Source: Bradysia coprophila
Lineage: Eukaryota; Arthropoda; Insecta; Diptera; Sciaridae
DNA length: 64,000 nt
Reading direction: 5' to 3'
Assembly: GCF_014529535.1 (NCBI RefSeq)
Contig: NC_050738.1
Location: 9,147,410-9,211,409, forward strand
Position numbers and translations under genes: made by a program. This document shows, in pieces, positions 24,129-38,072 of the stretch. How positions within the stretch are numbered: the stretch's first letter is position 1; every line of letters begins with the position of its first letter. Below the pieces are notes generated by a model. The model worked only from the letters and a program-made list of their open reading frames with translations, made no database searches and had not been told where the DNA came from.

Positions 24129-25875
24129 CATTCCTCTGGTAGTCTTGAATCAATAAATTTACCACAAAAATTAAAATTCCAAATTTTTCCGTCTTGTTGC
24201 GTCAATTTACATTTTTTTTTAATTTACCAATCTCAAAAGTGAATCGTTCAAGGTTTTCTCTCCACTTCAAAAACAATGTCTCCTCTTCCGTTATGCACAC
24301 AAAAGTGTTTGTAATGCGACGCAACAACAAAGATATTTTCTGAATTCAACTATTTCGAATTAACGAATAGTTTGTAGTACAAAATGAAAGATTCCATGTA
24401 AAAAAAAAGTTTCACAAGGAAATCACAACCTTTTCAAAGCCATTTCCAGGTACGTCGTCATCATAAAATGAATTATAGACGAAACATCTTTCAATTCTTT
24501 CCTTATTCAATTTAAACATTAGAGGCACAGAGTATCACAGAGTCAGAAGTTTTCATTTCGTTCATACAATGTCCTTGTGATCAACATGCACAGTATAATG
24601 TCACATTTTCCTTTCTTTTCTTTTCCATTTTTGTTTTCTTCTGTTGCTGAGAAGGATTTTTTGTTTGTGTCTAAGTTTTTAAGAAGAAAACATTTAAAAA
24701 CATTCTTTTCGTCTTTCTTTTTAAATAATATAAAACATTCACGTACGAATAAACTCTTATCTTCTTCTTCTTCTTCGTTACTTTTTTTGTGAATATAAAA
24801 CCATCAAATATATTAGAGGACCATACCAAAGAGACGAAAACAATTTAAAGAAATTAAAGTCTTTTATCTGGAGGAGGGTTGGAGGCAAAAGATCCGACAA
24901 ACATTCAAAATTAGGACATTAAAGCAATGAAACTTCTATTATTTGTGCGTATACTTTTTTCATACAAAATTTTTCTTGAATAAATAACTCGGTTGATTTG
25001 AAACCAAACTTATTCGTTGGCAGGAGGCAGGGTCAAGAACACTTTTATTGCTTCATGCGAAATTAAAAAAAAAAAAATAACAAAAATAATTCCAAAGGTG
25101 GGGTTTTCTGTCTATGTCGTATAGCCAGCTAGAGAAATATATTGAAACTGGTTAAAAAAAATTAACAAAAGTAATTGGTCTGGAATAAAAAAACATAACG
25201 AAATGGAAAAGTCTTGAGAAGAGACCGAACACTGAAAAAATTTTATGTAATTTTGGCCTTATGATACAGGATTTCCAGTTAGAGATGAGTTTCTTTTACA
25301 GATATTTGTAAATTTGCTCAGAAAGTTGACAAAGGATTTTCAAAAATACAATCCTCTGAGGATTGTCGAATCGTCTTCCAAGGATTTTTTACTGATTCTA
25401 TTTTTAGTCTCTTCAAAGACTTTGTTAAGCCTTTTAAAGGATTTTCTATGATTTTGCGGATTTTCTTGAGGATTTCCTTTTGTAAAAGTTTGAATGACTT
25501 ACTAAGGATTTTCTTTCGATTAAGAAAGGATATCTATGAATATTTAACCCTTTAGAATCTATTACTTGATTTAAATACAAAATAAATACAAAACGGAATC
25601 TTTCTCTTCTTTTGTTTTAGTTTGCATTTTACGGTAAATTTTGCTGACCCTAGATTGAGAAAATTTATTATTTTTATCGTTGTTGTCGATCACAAATAAA
25701 CAGGGTTAAGTTCAGGTAATTTTGTAATATTTTCAAATAGGGTCAGGTTTCAGGTAGCCCAAAATTTTTACAGGTTACTCGATCTGGCCTGACACTTCAG
25801 ACCTGAATAGGACCAGATTTTTTTTAATTATGTAATTTCGAGGTGACCTGACCTGTTTCGAGCTTTTCATTTAAC
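24129..25875. other. Non-coding, low-complexity patches
   Basis: No gene is visible. A pyrimidine-rich TTC/TTTC tract covers about 24595-24785. From about 25330 to 25530 there is a degenerate repeat of AAAGGATTTTC-like words. Around 25700-25855 AGGT-rich words (CAGGT, ACCTGA) appear in both orientations, a possible decayed foldback. Confidence 0.4.
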
Positions 25876-26005
25876 CAACGCCCTTCAAGCAAAAGAGACC
25901 ATAGTGGACAGCTGCTAAATAGAGTAATATTTTGTATGAAATTGTTTTTTAAGGTTGGAGACACTGTTTAGTTTTAGTGTGCCAATGATGCTTGTAGTGC
26001 GTTGG
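25876..26005. repeat. MITE family C, copy 2
   Basis: CCAACGCCCTTCAAGC on the left is answered by GCTTGTAGTGCGTTGG on the right. The internal words GACAGCTGCTAAATAGAGTA match the copy at 35446 (GACAGCTGCCAAATAGAGTA). Confidence 0.65.
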
Positions 26006-29000
26006 TTTACAAATGATATCCGCAGTAGAAAATGTATCACTAAGATTCAAATGTTTGTACTTGGATCTTTATCCTGTTTTAATTTGGTTACATCGACCAT
26101 TAATTTAAAGGACTAGTACAAGCCTGGAGTACGTAGTCCCTTAAGAAGTTTCATTTCGAATTTAGTAATGACGGTATTGACTTTGAGTTTGATCAAATCT
26201 CAATGGTAATCTCATATCCAACGTGAAAAACAATAATTTTGACAACCCTTTTGAATTCGGTCTCATAACATAATAGTAATTTATACAACTAGTTGTGCAA
26301 AGGAGTGCACATTTCTTATTTGCCTTACGTTAATTTAAATTTGTTTCGAAAACAGACCGCCACGTTCAAAAAGTCAGTTTGTCTCAAACATATGATGTGT
26401 GTTGTAGTTTATATGAAATTTATATACTTATCCGAGAAGATCTCGGTATTATCATTGAGTGTGTGTCAGTGTCATATTTTTTCTAAATGGCTTTCTAGTT
26501 TCTGAAACAAATTCAAAATCTTTTACTTCATTTGTTTTATCAGAATTGGCTACCACAGGGCTAAGCGGGCCAAACAGTTGATTTTTTCTTACAAAAATTG
26601 AAGAAGACCAGCGGACGATGACAACTAGCTCGGTATGGCCAGTCTAGGTTTGTGATCGTTCGAATTGTAGATTAAGCAAAAATTGTCGAAAAGAACGAAA
26701 GTAAAACTTAGTATTGAAGTAAATTTTTCGAAAATGTGAGGATTCGATCCGAGATTTCTGTCTGTGCAGTTTTCACGTGTTACATATAAAACCCCCGTGC
26801 AACTTCAATTCACAATCCATATTCTCATATGAATTGTGTGTTGTTGTACCTTTGGATTAAAACTACTTTATGAATGATGCACGAATGAAGAAGAATTACT
26901 ACTGGGTACTATAATGTTGCATGGACTTCGGTCAGGGATATGTCTTTTTTTCTTCTGATCTCTTTTCAGACTAGAAATATTTTTAAATTAAATTTGAAAT
27001 AGAAATTTTGGTTCGGAGATTTTTCTTGTACAACGAAAATTGAATTTTGTTTAGATCTTCTACTAAAAATTTATTTATTTTTTGCATTTAGAAAATTTTT
27101 ACTCACAAAACTCTGTCAAGCATAAAAAAACTTTTCCCATAATAAAATTTAGTATGAAATATAAAATAAACAAAAAAGGACAAATGCTTATGATTATTTC
27201 GAAGAAATATGAACCCAACGACTTTGGAATACATAAAATATAAAACCATGTGTGCCTCTATACCACCACTAGCCCTAAATATTTGTGTATATGGTATGAC
27301 ATACAAACAAGAAGAAGAAGAAGAAAAAAATTGTGGAAAGAAAACAACATGCTCTACGAAAAAGCCATCCAAGTTATCAATACAGTGTGTGGATATATGC
27401 TAAAGGGTGAAGCTGGTAAGAAAAACCCTTCCGAATATAATATGTATAAGACGTATCTCGGGCATTCTCAGTTCGCTTTCGGTAAGACAATATTTGCGGG
27501 GCTCCAACGTCGAAATGAAGACATGAATTATGGATGAAGAGCGTCTCTGAAATGCGAGGAACATAATAATAAATTTGTTTTTTTCTTTCTTCATCTTTTC
27601 GGTCGGTACTTTTGGGATGATCCGCTTGTATAATAGAAATTAGGTTGCGATATAGCCCATAAATGTGGAACAGAAAAACCAGTTCGGAAACGGATTTTTA
27701 TTTTATAACATTCGTTCAAACATCACATCAGACAATTTTGAGGATAGAATTTATGGTTCTGTTTCGTTTTAAAAATTCCAGGCCCATCATGCTCGTTGTC
27801 ACTAAACGTAGTTTTGAGATAAAAATCGGAAAAAGGTAACTGTAACGGAACACCGGAAAGACAATGGAATACTTTGGGAAATTGCCAATGTCCACTGGCA
27901 ATTACGAAATGTAAAATTGGACATTTCTCGTTGGAACTTAGGGTGAAAATTACTGAAAGTAACTTTTAATCGCGACGAAATTTGTAATGATTAATTTAGT
28001 AATTGGATAAAATGAATGAAAATAGGCGAAGCCGAAAGTCATGTGTTATCGATAACGATGACAAACAAAAGCGATGAATTCTGGCTCGTACACTATCTTA
28101 TCTTGCAAAATGTAGAACATGAATCAAAAGAAGAAACAGATTTAGGGGTTAACTTAAAAGAGACGGCAACAGTACTTATCACGGCTTTGTAAAATGTATG
28201 TAAAATGCAAATGCTGCGTTGCATTTTTACAACCTTAATAAATGTAGTTAGGTTACTAGAGAGGGTATTGATTAGATGCAATACAAAATCTCATCAGTCG
28301 ACTTTCATTGTATCGCTTCGTCACAACACTTGCTAACACTTGTGGGCTAGCTACCATAAAGCTGATTGAAGCCAACTTCAAGGTAGATATAGTGAGGAGG
28401 TAATATATCCAAATCAGAATTCGGTGACACGAAAGTTCGATACAAACGTCATTTCATCCCTTCGTTAAAGGCAAAAAATATAATAGGAAGTCGGGCCATC
28501 TGTTGTGAGACAGTGAAAATATTTTGTGAAATACAAGTAAATCGTAGTCAACCATTTAAAAAAAGATGTCATTGGCATCGACTTTATATGATTGGCCGCG
28601 TCTGAATGGCATTACCTATACACTATATTTACCTTGGAAATATCATGGTGACTCATGGTTACAGTAGATAAAGTCACTTAAATTGCTTTGCTAGCTACGA
28701 TTTTATTATGTTGCGAAGAAAATGAAAAATGGGAAATTTGTTTACTACCTTCGAAGAGTTAGTGTAAAAAATTGCATATCAAAATTTGATTCGATAAAAG
28801 ATTCGTTTAATTTACTACGATTTTTTTACTTTGGAAATGAAATTTTTTCATTTCATTTTCAAATATTGTTTGTCGCAGAATATTAATGTCACAAACGGTG
28901 TGTTTTCTGTCAATTGGCCAAGTGGAAATGGCATTAGAAGTGGAAAAAGTGGATCTATTAGTAATTTACAGGTCGGTGATCGCAGAGGTCGCAAGTCAAT

Positions 29001-32000
29001 GATGATGATAAAGATGACATCACTATCACTATCGCTATGTGTCAATGATCAAATATTTCAGCAAAACCGTAATTTTTTCATATCACTCTTGTGCCATGCT
29101 GCTGACTAGTCTAAAGACTAATCTTGAAGTTATGCTTCAATTGAAGGTCTTATTGAATTGCAAAAAATAAATTATCTCTCAAACACTTCAAAAACAGCTT
29201 AACAAGTCAGACACAAAACAGAACGACTGTTGAGCTTACACAGCTTTTAATTGAACAGTAATGAAGCAATTTCTCATACCGGCGGTAATATTCTGTTATC
29301 TTTTCAGTATATCAATGAACATTTTTCTTTTGGAAGTACTATAAGGAAAACTGTATCGCCTCCATTATCATACCGTGCATCAATTTCATATATCTCCATT
29401 TTCTATTCTCACAATAACAATAAAAAGGAAAATTATTATTACGAGGGTCGATATATAAACCATAAAACGACGAAACTGCAAGTGGCGTAGAAAAACAGAC
29501 TCGCACAGCAGAAAACTGCTTACAATGCATTAAAAGCTAAATTTATTTTGAAAAGAAATATTTTTATTGTGGTTCTGTAGACAATAATCTACCCTACTTG
29601 TTTGTTCACATAAAATGACTAGCGGAAAATCTTAAGTTTTACAATAATAAGTTATGTAAATTTTATGCAAATTTCGAAAATAAACTAACTCATTGCATTT
29701 TCAAGCATCAATTCACTGAATTTTCATAATAATTTTTCGTGGTATTTTCTGCTTCTTTGGAACCTCATTTCAGAACCAAACTGCTATTTATGCATGAAGT
29801 TTCGAAACAATGTAATTTTTTGCACTAAAATGTCAGACGACACTTTATCATCAATTTCCATCAGGCATAAAGAGTTTAGTTCTCACTTTTTACAAAATAA
29901 TTGCGAATTATAAGTTACAGATCGGACCAGCTCCGGGTCACTGACTATAACAATCGAAAGTTTAAATTTTGATGTCATTTCACTTCGTCGTCACTGAATG
30001 CGGCTCTGGTGTTACGTGAACGCTTATTTCTTCCTCTCCCATCAACATCTTGTTGTTACGAGTCGTTCCAAGCTAATTCTATTTTTGAACATATTTTGTA
30101 AGGAGTCCCTGATCAGGATGGTACATATGGACGATAGGGGATCATTCATAAGGTTTGTTATGCGTTCGAAAGAGATGCAAGTGGTGGTTGAACAGGTAAT
30201 AAAAAGAGATGCAAATAGTCGTCACGCGTGACATACTATGTGAATAAGGCGTATAGCTGTCATTGAAAGGACATAAATTGTGTTAGCTGTTTTTTACTTA
30301 TCCTTATCAATGAATGAAAGGTCATAGCAGGCCAATAGAAGGAATCACTAATGGAAAATAGGTGGGACATGATTTGTTTCCCCTCATTTCTATTTGTATT
30401 ATGCATTTTAGAAGTTGGCAGTGAAACCATTCCTATTTCACCATTTATTACAGGATTAGTTTTTGCAAAGCATCACAAAACATTTTAATTCTTGCAAGCA
30501 TCCACCCGCGCGCGGCATTTATGCAAATGTACTAAATGCTCAATACAAATAATTCTTGGATTAAGTTCCAGATAAATCTAATTTAGTCGCATACAAGTGT
30601 CTGCGTCTGTGGTAAGTGGTTTAACACTAGCGAAGTAGTACTACACATTTCTCATATTATTATTTCGAAGAGTGCATATCATAGGGAAAGCAACCCTAAT
30701 GAAGAGACCATAACTAATTTCGAAATAAGTTTCTGTAATAAAGGGAATGTATTTGAACATGTGTTGCAAAACTGTTTAATTTACCACATTTTAAGCTGTA
30801 GGGCTGTTGTATGGAAGGGTAAAATTAACGTTCATGTTGAGACGATGGTTGAGCTGATGCATTATGTTATGTTTACAAAGTAATCATTCCAAGAAAAATA
30901 CGGGCGGATTATGTTTTTTTGTAAAAATTGTACGCTCCGCTTGAATGCGTTTTAATTAGAAAAAGCCAATGGAAGAGTAATTTCGGTTTGGAGAATTGTT
31001 GTAAATGTAGAAAGTTTGGGACACAAAATAGTGTCGATGACCTGTAGGTCATGAGGTCATGGTTCCAAACCCATACCAAATTGTTGCATTACCCGATAGG
31101 AACAATACTGTAACATTACCGAAAATCCGTAAATTTGAGTTGCCAGGCACGACAGACCTTTCAACAAAATTGCATACTTTTATTTTGACACCAATTCGTA
31201 TTTTTTACAATTAAATTAAAATAAAAAAAAATAAAATTAAAATTTAATTAAAAGTATCTCAATTCTACGGCCTCAAATTAAAAGTCGTACAACGTAAGTT
31301 CATCGTATCTGGTAGTGTAACTATATTCTATAGGTTTAGACTTACGTCCGCCTCAAGGTGCCGTTGGTCTTCACAAGAAATTTATATGAATTATATTTAA
31401 TAAGATAGGAGGGCAGATGCGTACCCACTCCCACTCTATAACATATAGCCATAAGGTTCTACTATAAAAAATCTTGTGCAGACATAACCCCTAAGAATTG
31501 TCTTTTTTAATCATTTTTCATCCGTGCGGCGCACGGGATGGACACTCTATGAATAGCAGCATTTAAAAAATGAAGAATAGCGAGAATAGTGTGAGGCCCG
31601 TGGTGCGGCGTGAATAAATTTTCTCCACTCTGTCCGCTTTCGGTGAGAAGATGAAAAATTTTTTTATTTTCTCAACTCTTCCCATGGGCTGAACAACAGT
31701 TTTTCCTCCTGCAACTGTCATTTTGTTTTGATTTTGAAAAAAAGTGTAACAAATTGATGTGTTTGTTTCATGGACAATAGTTATTTGTTTACTTAGAAGA
31801 GACTATAGGAAATTACAACAAGAGTTATGTTTGCGACCAGAAGGGTGAAAATAAGGCAACACAACGCGCGCATGAAAAAAACGATAATTCACGCCACGCA
31901 TGGATGAATATTATAAGTTCACCTCGGGGAGAAAAAGAAAATTCCAACCATAACAAGAGTGAAGTTTGCGGCTAGAGCGAAGCGAGGTAAGCAACATAAA

Positions 32001-33269
32001 TCTACTCTTTCTTGCCTTACTTATTTTGAATACACCTACTTCATTCTACATGAATAATATTCAAATAATTTCAATTCAGATCTTAAAAGTGCAAATATTG
32101 CTCTCATTTACAAAACAAATCTAAATTTTTGTATAAAATTACATCCCTTGAAAAAATAGGGTCTGAGTATAAAAGAATAGGGAAGCGGGAAGCCGTTTAA
32201 TGTCGTAATGTCTCTTAATTTTATTTTTAAAATAATTTTTCAGAAGAATGTGAAATATTTTAATATTACAAATTTGAGCCGAATAAGATAATGATGCCTC
32301 TAATATTCCGCATAGTAAAATGTATAATACAACGAACATATTTGCTGTTGCGTAATAGTTTTCAGCTATAATTCCATTGACTAAATTTCATCCAATAATG
32401 AATAGCCGTCAAATGCCTTAATTGTTCAAATTGTGTGGTGAATGTGCGGTTATTAAAATAACTACATTGCCATTATCGCATCACAATGTATCTATTTTCG
32501 ATCGTATACATTCAGTCAAAAGCAATTTCTCTGAAGATTTCGAGAAAATAACATTTTCCTCATCAAAATTAGGTATAAATGTATGCCGAGGAACTAAGAT
32601 CCGAATCGGTACGGTATTCAGTTGCACGTTTTTGAAATAGACACAAAATATGGCAGAAAGGATTATAGGAAAGCTTTTAGCATTTATCTGTGGGTATGTC
32701 GAGTATAATAGTTTGGTATTAGAGAAAACACAATTTTCTATAATATGTTGGTAAGATGAAAAGACTAGCTGGTAATTGCTTTTTGTGTGCACATGTATTC
32801 CAGATTTAAGTCTTCCTGTTGGTTATTAAGTTTTTCTTTTTCTTTATTCTTTTCCGTTTTACGTTCATTTTTGCAATAAAAAATGATAATACGCCTGTCG
32901 TCTCATAATAGATATGTACGTGCTTCGAGCCTAAATGCAATAGACTTGCAATTAAGGGTAATAAAGGAATGAAAAAGAAATCAATGAAATGAAATTGAAC
33001 GATCTTTTGTTCAAGCAGAAGAAGGAAGTTCCACGAAATTAGATTCGAGTTTCTTTTTATGAATCAATGAGAAGACCAAACCGATTATGGACTCAGGTGT
33101 GAATAGCACCGAAGCGTGTATTGGAACTTTTACAAATCCCGTCAGATTAGAATAAGAAAGGGAGTTTCTCACAAATAGGACAACAACCGACGAGGTTCGT
33201 GGAAAGGAGTTCTTTGATACATGAACTTAGTTATTTAACTGATCAAATTAATGCAAAGTAAGGCTATCA
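26006..33269. other. Long intergenic stretch, no supported gene
   Basis: About 7 kb without a frame that carries a recognisable domain. Minor features: an AGA/GAA tract near 27308-27332, and ACTTCATTT and ATCTTTTACTTCA words of foldback family B near 26520. At about 31500-31990 a decayed repeat has short inverted GC-rich words (GTGCGGCG, CACGCC). It also has a copy of the GTTTGCGGC..AGAGCGAAGCGAGG motif at 31964-31987, shared with 14964, 40277 and 47622. Confidence 0.4.
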
Positions 33270-33419
33270 CCTGTTATCGATATCTACTTCAGAAATAAAA
33301 AGCTAAGCTCTGGTTAACGCGGTCTTATATTGCAGTTAAAAAAATGAAGTAAAAGATTTGAAATCAATCTTTTGAAAATACATAGATCAAATGAAGTAAT
33401 AGATGCGTTAGTAAAACTG
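33270..33419. repeat. Foldback family B, right-half copy
   Basis: CTGTTATCGATA, TCTTATAT, ATGAAGTAAAAGATTTGAAA, CAAATGAAGTAATAGAT and TAAAACTG occur in the same order as in the right half of the element at 11349-11678. The left arm is absent. Confidence 0.55.
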
Positions 33420-34361
33420 TTGATGTCCTTCTCACCCGTGATACGTAAATAAGATCACGCATCCATGTTCTTGTCTTTGAGTTTCGAAATATCATGACAG
33501 TGTGTTTGCATAGTTTTCCATAGAGCCCAAAACTTATGAAAATATAATGGAGCTAGACGTCTCTTATATTACATGAATTTTAGAATTTAAATCGGTTCTC
33601 GTTCTTCTTGCCATTGTATACTATACAAAAGAAAGTGTATAAAAGCACACCGAACCGAACCCATTCTTGTTTTTCTTTTGTAACATTTTTGAGAAATTAA
33701 TAACGAGGCTTTAACAATGTGCAGACAAAACTTTATAATAAAATGAAACCAGAATCTTAATATTGGTTTCCATTCTATTACTTTCCAATATTTTGGTATT
33801 GTCGCATAAAATTCAAGCGTGGAGTCTAGCAATTATATAAGTGTGTGAATCATGTTTTCTGGTGTATCTAAATAAACATAGCGGTCGAATCTTGTTATAG
33901 CGGTAAATACTATGCTCTCTATATATACTAATAATATACACACAACGCTTACCATCTCTCAACCAATTTACATTCCGTTATCATGACAATAAAATAAGGG
34001 TATCATTTTGTTGAATTGGTCAGATTAACTTGAACAATAGCCAAAATGGCACTGAAATAACTCTCTGATTGCGGTTAATCAATAGAAACCATTTATAATG
34101 GTATATGTATAGTCTGGTATTCGATATGCTATCCAATATATACACAATAAAGTCGCGATGTGGTATTTTAAAATTGATGGCAGGTTCTACTAGTTATTGT
34201 GATAGATAAACTGAACCTCAGCTTCAAATTACTGATTGAAAAAGAAACTTTTTATTGCAACAATGAACTAGTTTTCGTTTCACAGACAGATAATTTAACC
34301 AAAAAGCAATGACAATAACGAAAACTACAAAAATTGTACGTATCCACATCACATGGGAGTA

Positions 34362-35050
34362 CGAGGGTTGCCTTTTATATTTCTGGCCTAGGGCTCTTCT
34401 AGCGTTTTCCTGTGCTAGTTACTGTGTAGGCAGACAACGTTGGACCTTTGTAGGGCAAACTACCACAATGACAACAGAAAGTGTCTTTCGTCTAGTCACA
34501 GGAGCCCTTCTCCCATAGGTCCTCGCAAATTTTCTTAAATTTTCACACAAAATGTTTTTTTTTACTCCAGTCAAATGGGGTTGCTTTGTGGAACCAAACA
34601 TAGTGCTACAGGGAGACTACGTCAATTCCACTCCAAACACCAACATTCGAAGATCTATCGCGATCCATGTCCCAATGTTGGCAATATGAAAATTTTACCC
34701 GAGGTTCCCATAGAAGAGGACCTATGATATTAGGGCTTTTGTGATTAGACCAAATAAAATCTTATTGTTCCCTTTAGATAGTTTCTCTTAGAAATATCTA
34801 AAGTTATCTGCTAGCATAGTCGCTAGCATCAAAAAACACTAAAAGTACCCGATGCTACACATTTTCCCCAAAATTCCCAATCAAGTGAAGACCTCTGTCA
34901 GAAGGGCTACTGTGACTAGACCGAAGAACATCTCATGGCTCTCATAAATGTAGTTCTTCCTAAAAGGTCCAACGTTATCTGCTAGCATAGTGACAAGCAT
35001 ATGAAAACACTAGAAGTTCCCTAGGCCATAAATATAAAAGGCAACCCTCG
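34362..35050. mobile_element. Mariner-type MITE, 689 bp, TA flanks
   Basis: The terminal inverted repeats are CGAGGGTTGCCTTTTATATT and its complement. Similarity continues inward for over 100 bp (GGCCTAGGG, CTTCTAG.GTTTTC, ACGTTGGACCTTT). The element is bounded by TA on each side (34360-34361 and 35051-35052), the target used by Tc1/mariner elements. No transposase frame remains. The short frame at 34309-34518 starts outside and runs into it, so it is not a gene. Confidence 0.65.
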
Positions 35051-35445
35051 TATAAATTGAAAGCGAAAAAAATACATACGCTAGTGCCGCCCTCTCACCT
35101 TTGGCCACAGCTGCAAACATTACAAAAGATTGAGTGTCTTTTTCGTCCCTTGTGATCCAAATAACTATTGAACTAATGACAAATTAACTGATAAGGGAGA
35201 CATTAAATCTCGAACGTTTGGAAACAAGGGTCAATTAACAGAACTAACAAAGAACGACAGACATGCAAAGAGACTTAGAGTTGTTGGCTGTTAAGAGGAA
35301 TGCTTTGTTGAGAAGCATTTTATAAAAAATTTGGTAAGTTGCTGACTGGACAGAGGTTGGTCAAACTGCTGCAATCAAATCTATTTTTAATGTACTAAGT
35401 TAATGTACATTTGTACTAAGCATTCATGCCTAGCAACCCACTTCA

Positions 35446-35540
35446 ACACACTTCAAGCAAAAGTGCTTCGAGTGACAGCTGCCAAATAGAGTACTATTTT
35501 GTATGACAAATGTTTCCAGATTTTTTTACAGTGTCAAAAC
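35446..35540. repeat. MITE family C, partial copy
   Basis: It begins ACACTTCAAGCAAAAGTG, then GACAGCTGCCAAATAGAGTA, as in the copies at 23993 and 25876. A clear right terminus is missing. Confidence 0.5.
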
Positions 35541-37239
35541 TTGTTTCATACACTGTACTCAATTTTGTTTTCCAGTGTACAGATGACTAGACAGTCCTCC
35601 AAATACAAATCCACTCTTTCAAACAAGATTAATTAATTACATTACTAGACATGATCCATGCGGTTTTATAATGCTGTTGTTGTCCTAGAGAACAAATTGA
35701 AAAATCTTCTCCCTGAATATGCGTGTTACGTTGCCTGTAGGTAGCCGGTTAACTTGAATTATGCCACTCAAAAGTTCCTTTGAAGATAATCTGAAAATCG
35801 TAAATGTTTTAATTGAAAATACTTTCTACTCCGTCCGACTGAGAAGTGCTGGATTATTGCAAATTTATTGTTCAGTGTTGGAGAAAGCTGGAGATGTGAA
35901 GGAAACAATTTTATTTTTAAATTCCACAACGAGTCATCCACTAAATAGACAATAAAAGGTGTACTCGGGTAAGCAATAAATTGCATGTTTATCAGCAAAA
36001 TGTTTGGTTTATTTTTGAGCACAAAAACATTATTTACTAGGTGCTTCTGAATCATGCAAATTTATCAGGTTCTACGGCAAAAGCGATATTAATAATCATA
36101 ATAGAGGTTTTATAAGCGCAAATTATGTATTGAAGCGCATTGTAGGTGTAATATCTCAATGTAAAATGACATGCAATAATAATCTATGTTTGTTGCGGGT
36201 TTACAAAAAAAACACACACAACCAGCACGGTACATCATGTAAATAACACATTAATTTTACAAACTGATTTTAAATTGTTTCAATCACGTTTTGCAAATGA
36301 CTTAATCATCAATTTATGTGTTGGGATCCGATACACCTATATTTAGGCAATCTTTATGTATCGCATCGTTACAATTCGATAGTCATAAATCAGGTAAAGA
36401 TTATTCCGATGATTTACACGTTTCAAATATGACGTTACCCTTATTATGATGCTTAGGACGAACCACAAACTCTACTAGTGAAAACATGATATGCAATGAA
36501 TTGTTCACTGGATCGGTACAAATCATAAATATTTCCGGGAATTTTACAGTAGTTGCACAAGAACAACGGGTTTGAAATTGTTCCGTTAATACATCAGAAT
36601 AAATTCGATTTCTATCAGGATTTCTACATTAAAGCTGCGTAGAATGTTTCACAAATAGATGTAGGCGTTGACACTTTGAGAGAGTTGCCAATTTTGCACT
36701 TTGAAGATTATGTAAACATTAGTAATGGCATGTTGTTAGAATTGTTGTAATGTTCATTTTTTCAGGCCTAGATCCAAGTTTTACATACAAGCGGAGTGAG
36801 TCATTTGTTCAACGAGGGTAAAAAAGGTGGAAATTTTATTTCGAGGATGTTGTTACTCACAAAAATGTCGTGCATAAATCTATGTAATGTATATGGGTAT
36901 GTACGTGATATATAAACCAATAATTTGCTCACAAATTTGACAGTATATAAAATCTTGTTCACACTACGTGTCTAAATGAGTATTTTACGAAAAAGATGTG
37001 TGAGATCAGATCTAGTGCGCAAAACAACACCATTTCAACACCTTACTGGAAAATAGCTATTTTTTGACTTTAAAATATCTTTTGGGTCCTTTATGATCTT
37101 ACGACATCTACTAATAATTATCGACAAATTAGTTTGAGTTCACATATCACCTTTCCATAGATTTTATTCAATTTCACCGTGGTACTTTGCACACTTTACA
37201 GTAGAGATACCACAAAAATACGTAAAAATATTAAAGTCG
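35541..37239. other. Intergenic, no gene seen
   Basis: There are short frames only (for example 35761-35955), without domain or splice support. No strong repeats were noticed. Confidence 0.35.
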
Positions 37240-37414
37240 ACGTCAGTGAAATTTAGATATAAATTTGCTTTGGCTGTATTGCAGCTGGTCCACTCATACA
37301 AATACAAGTGCTTGTAGGTGTGCACCTAACACGCGTGTGGTAGTGGTAAAACCGTATGAGTGGACCAGCTACAAAGCAGCTGAAGCAAATTCGTATCTAA
37401 AATTTTACTGACGT
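37240..37414. repeat. Palindromic MITE, family A, copy 3
   Basis: The ends are ACGTCAGTGAAATTTAGATA and TATCTAAAATTTTACTGACGT. Inside, CAGCTGGTCCACTCATAC is answered by GTATGAGTGGACCAGCT. The central ACACGCGTGTGGTAGTGG is shared with the intronic copy at 8846-9056. It lies 659 bp upstream of the first BBE-like gene and is not repeated upstream of the other three. Confidence 0.75.
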
Positions 37415-37788
37415 TTCCCGTAAACGAACACATTTTTTTAATTATTTTAGAAAGATGTTTTGAAATTTTGATTTGGTCATTAGCATACCCTCACCTAACA
37501 TACCTTATTACACCAAAATGTAATGTTTGTATGAACTGTGCGCGTAATTCATATGTAATTAGACCACACATGTTAGAAAAGTTGATGTAACAGTCACACA
37601 AGTCTACATTTTTATTTTTAAAATAACTAGTTTGGTAAAGCCATTGCTATCAGCTTCAGTACTTAGCATCAAACTCTTTTATCGATTAACCTCTATTTGA
37701 CAGTCTGAAACAAGTAAAATGCAGGTATGGCATACCATTGGTATGCCGCTATCAATAATGTGCAATTAAGTCAGTTTATCTATCACTT

Positions 37789-38072
37789 AGCCCCGTACGA
37801 TGTTGACATTATACGTCATCTATACTGATGTTTTATTTTATAAAGGCCACGCACAACGCTGTGATCGCTAGAAAGGCCGTCATCAATGTACCATCCCGTA
37901 CTCAAAGACACGTATCACACTAAGTGAGACGATTTGATTGGGTATTCGTACGGGGCTTATCGAGCCATCTACAACGACCTAGACTGATTCATATTAAAGA
38001 GAAACCAATCCAGTATTTGCGTACAGTTAGTTCAAATAAGCCTAGTTTATCAAATTGAAATACTTTGTGAAA
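37789..38072 (+). promoter_or_regulatory. Conserved upstream region of BBE-like copy 1
   Basis: Two inverted words, AGCCCCGTACGATGTTGA (37789) and CGTACGGGGCTTAT (37947), lie about 150 bp apart. They are followed by TATTAAAGAGAA some 75 bp before the ATG, the best TATA-like candidate. Equivalent words occur upstream of copies 3 and 4, and the proximal ones upstream of copy 2. A second TATA-like word (TGTATAAG), present close to the ATG in copies 2-4, is missing here. Confidence 0.45.

Noticed and set aside
38055-38072. Start of the BBE-like genes 18 bp earlier (also 41420, 45519, 49579)
   Set aside because: That codon is TTG, not ATG. The first ATG (38073, 41438, 45537, 49597) has good context and begins directly with a signal peptide.
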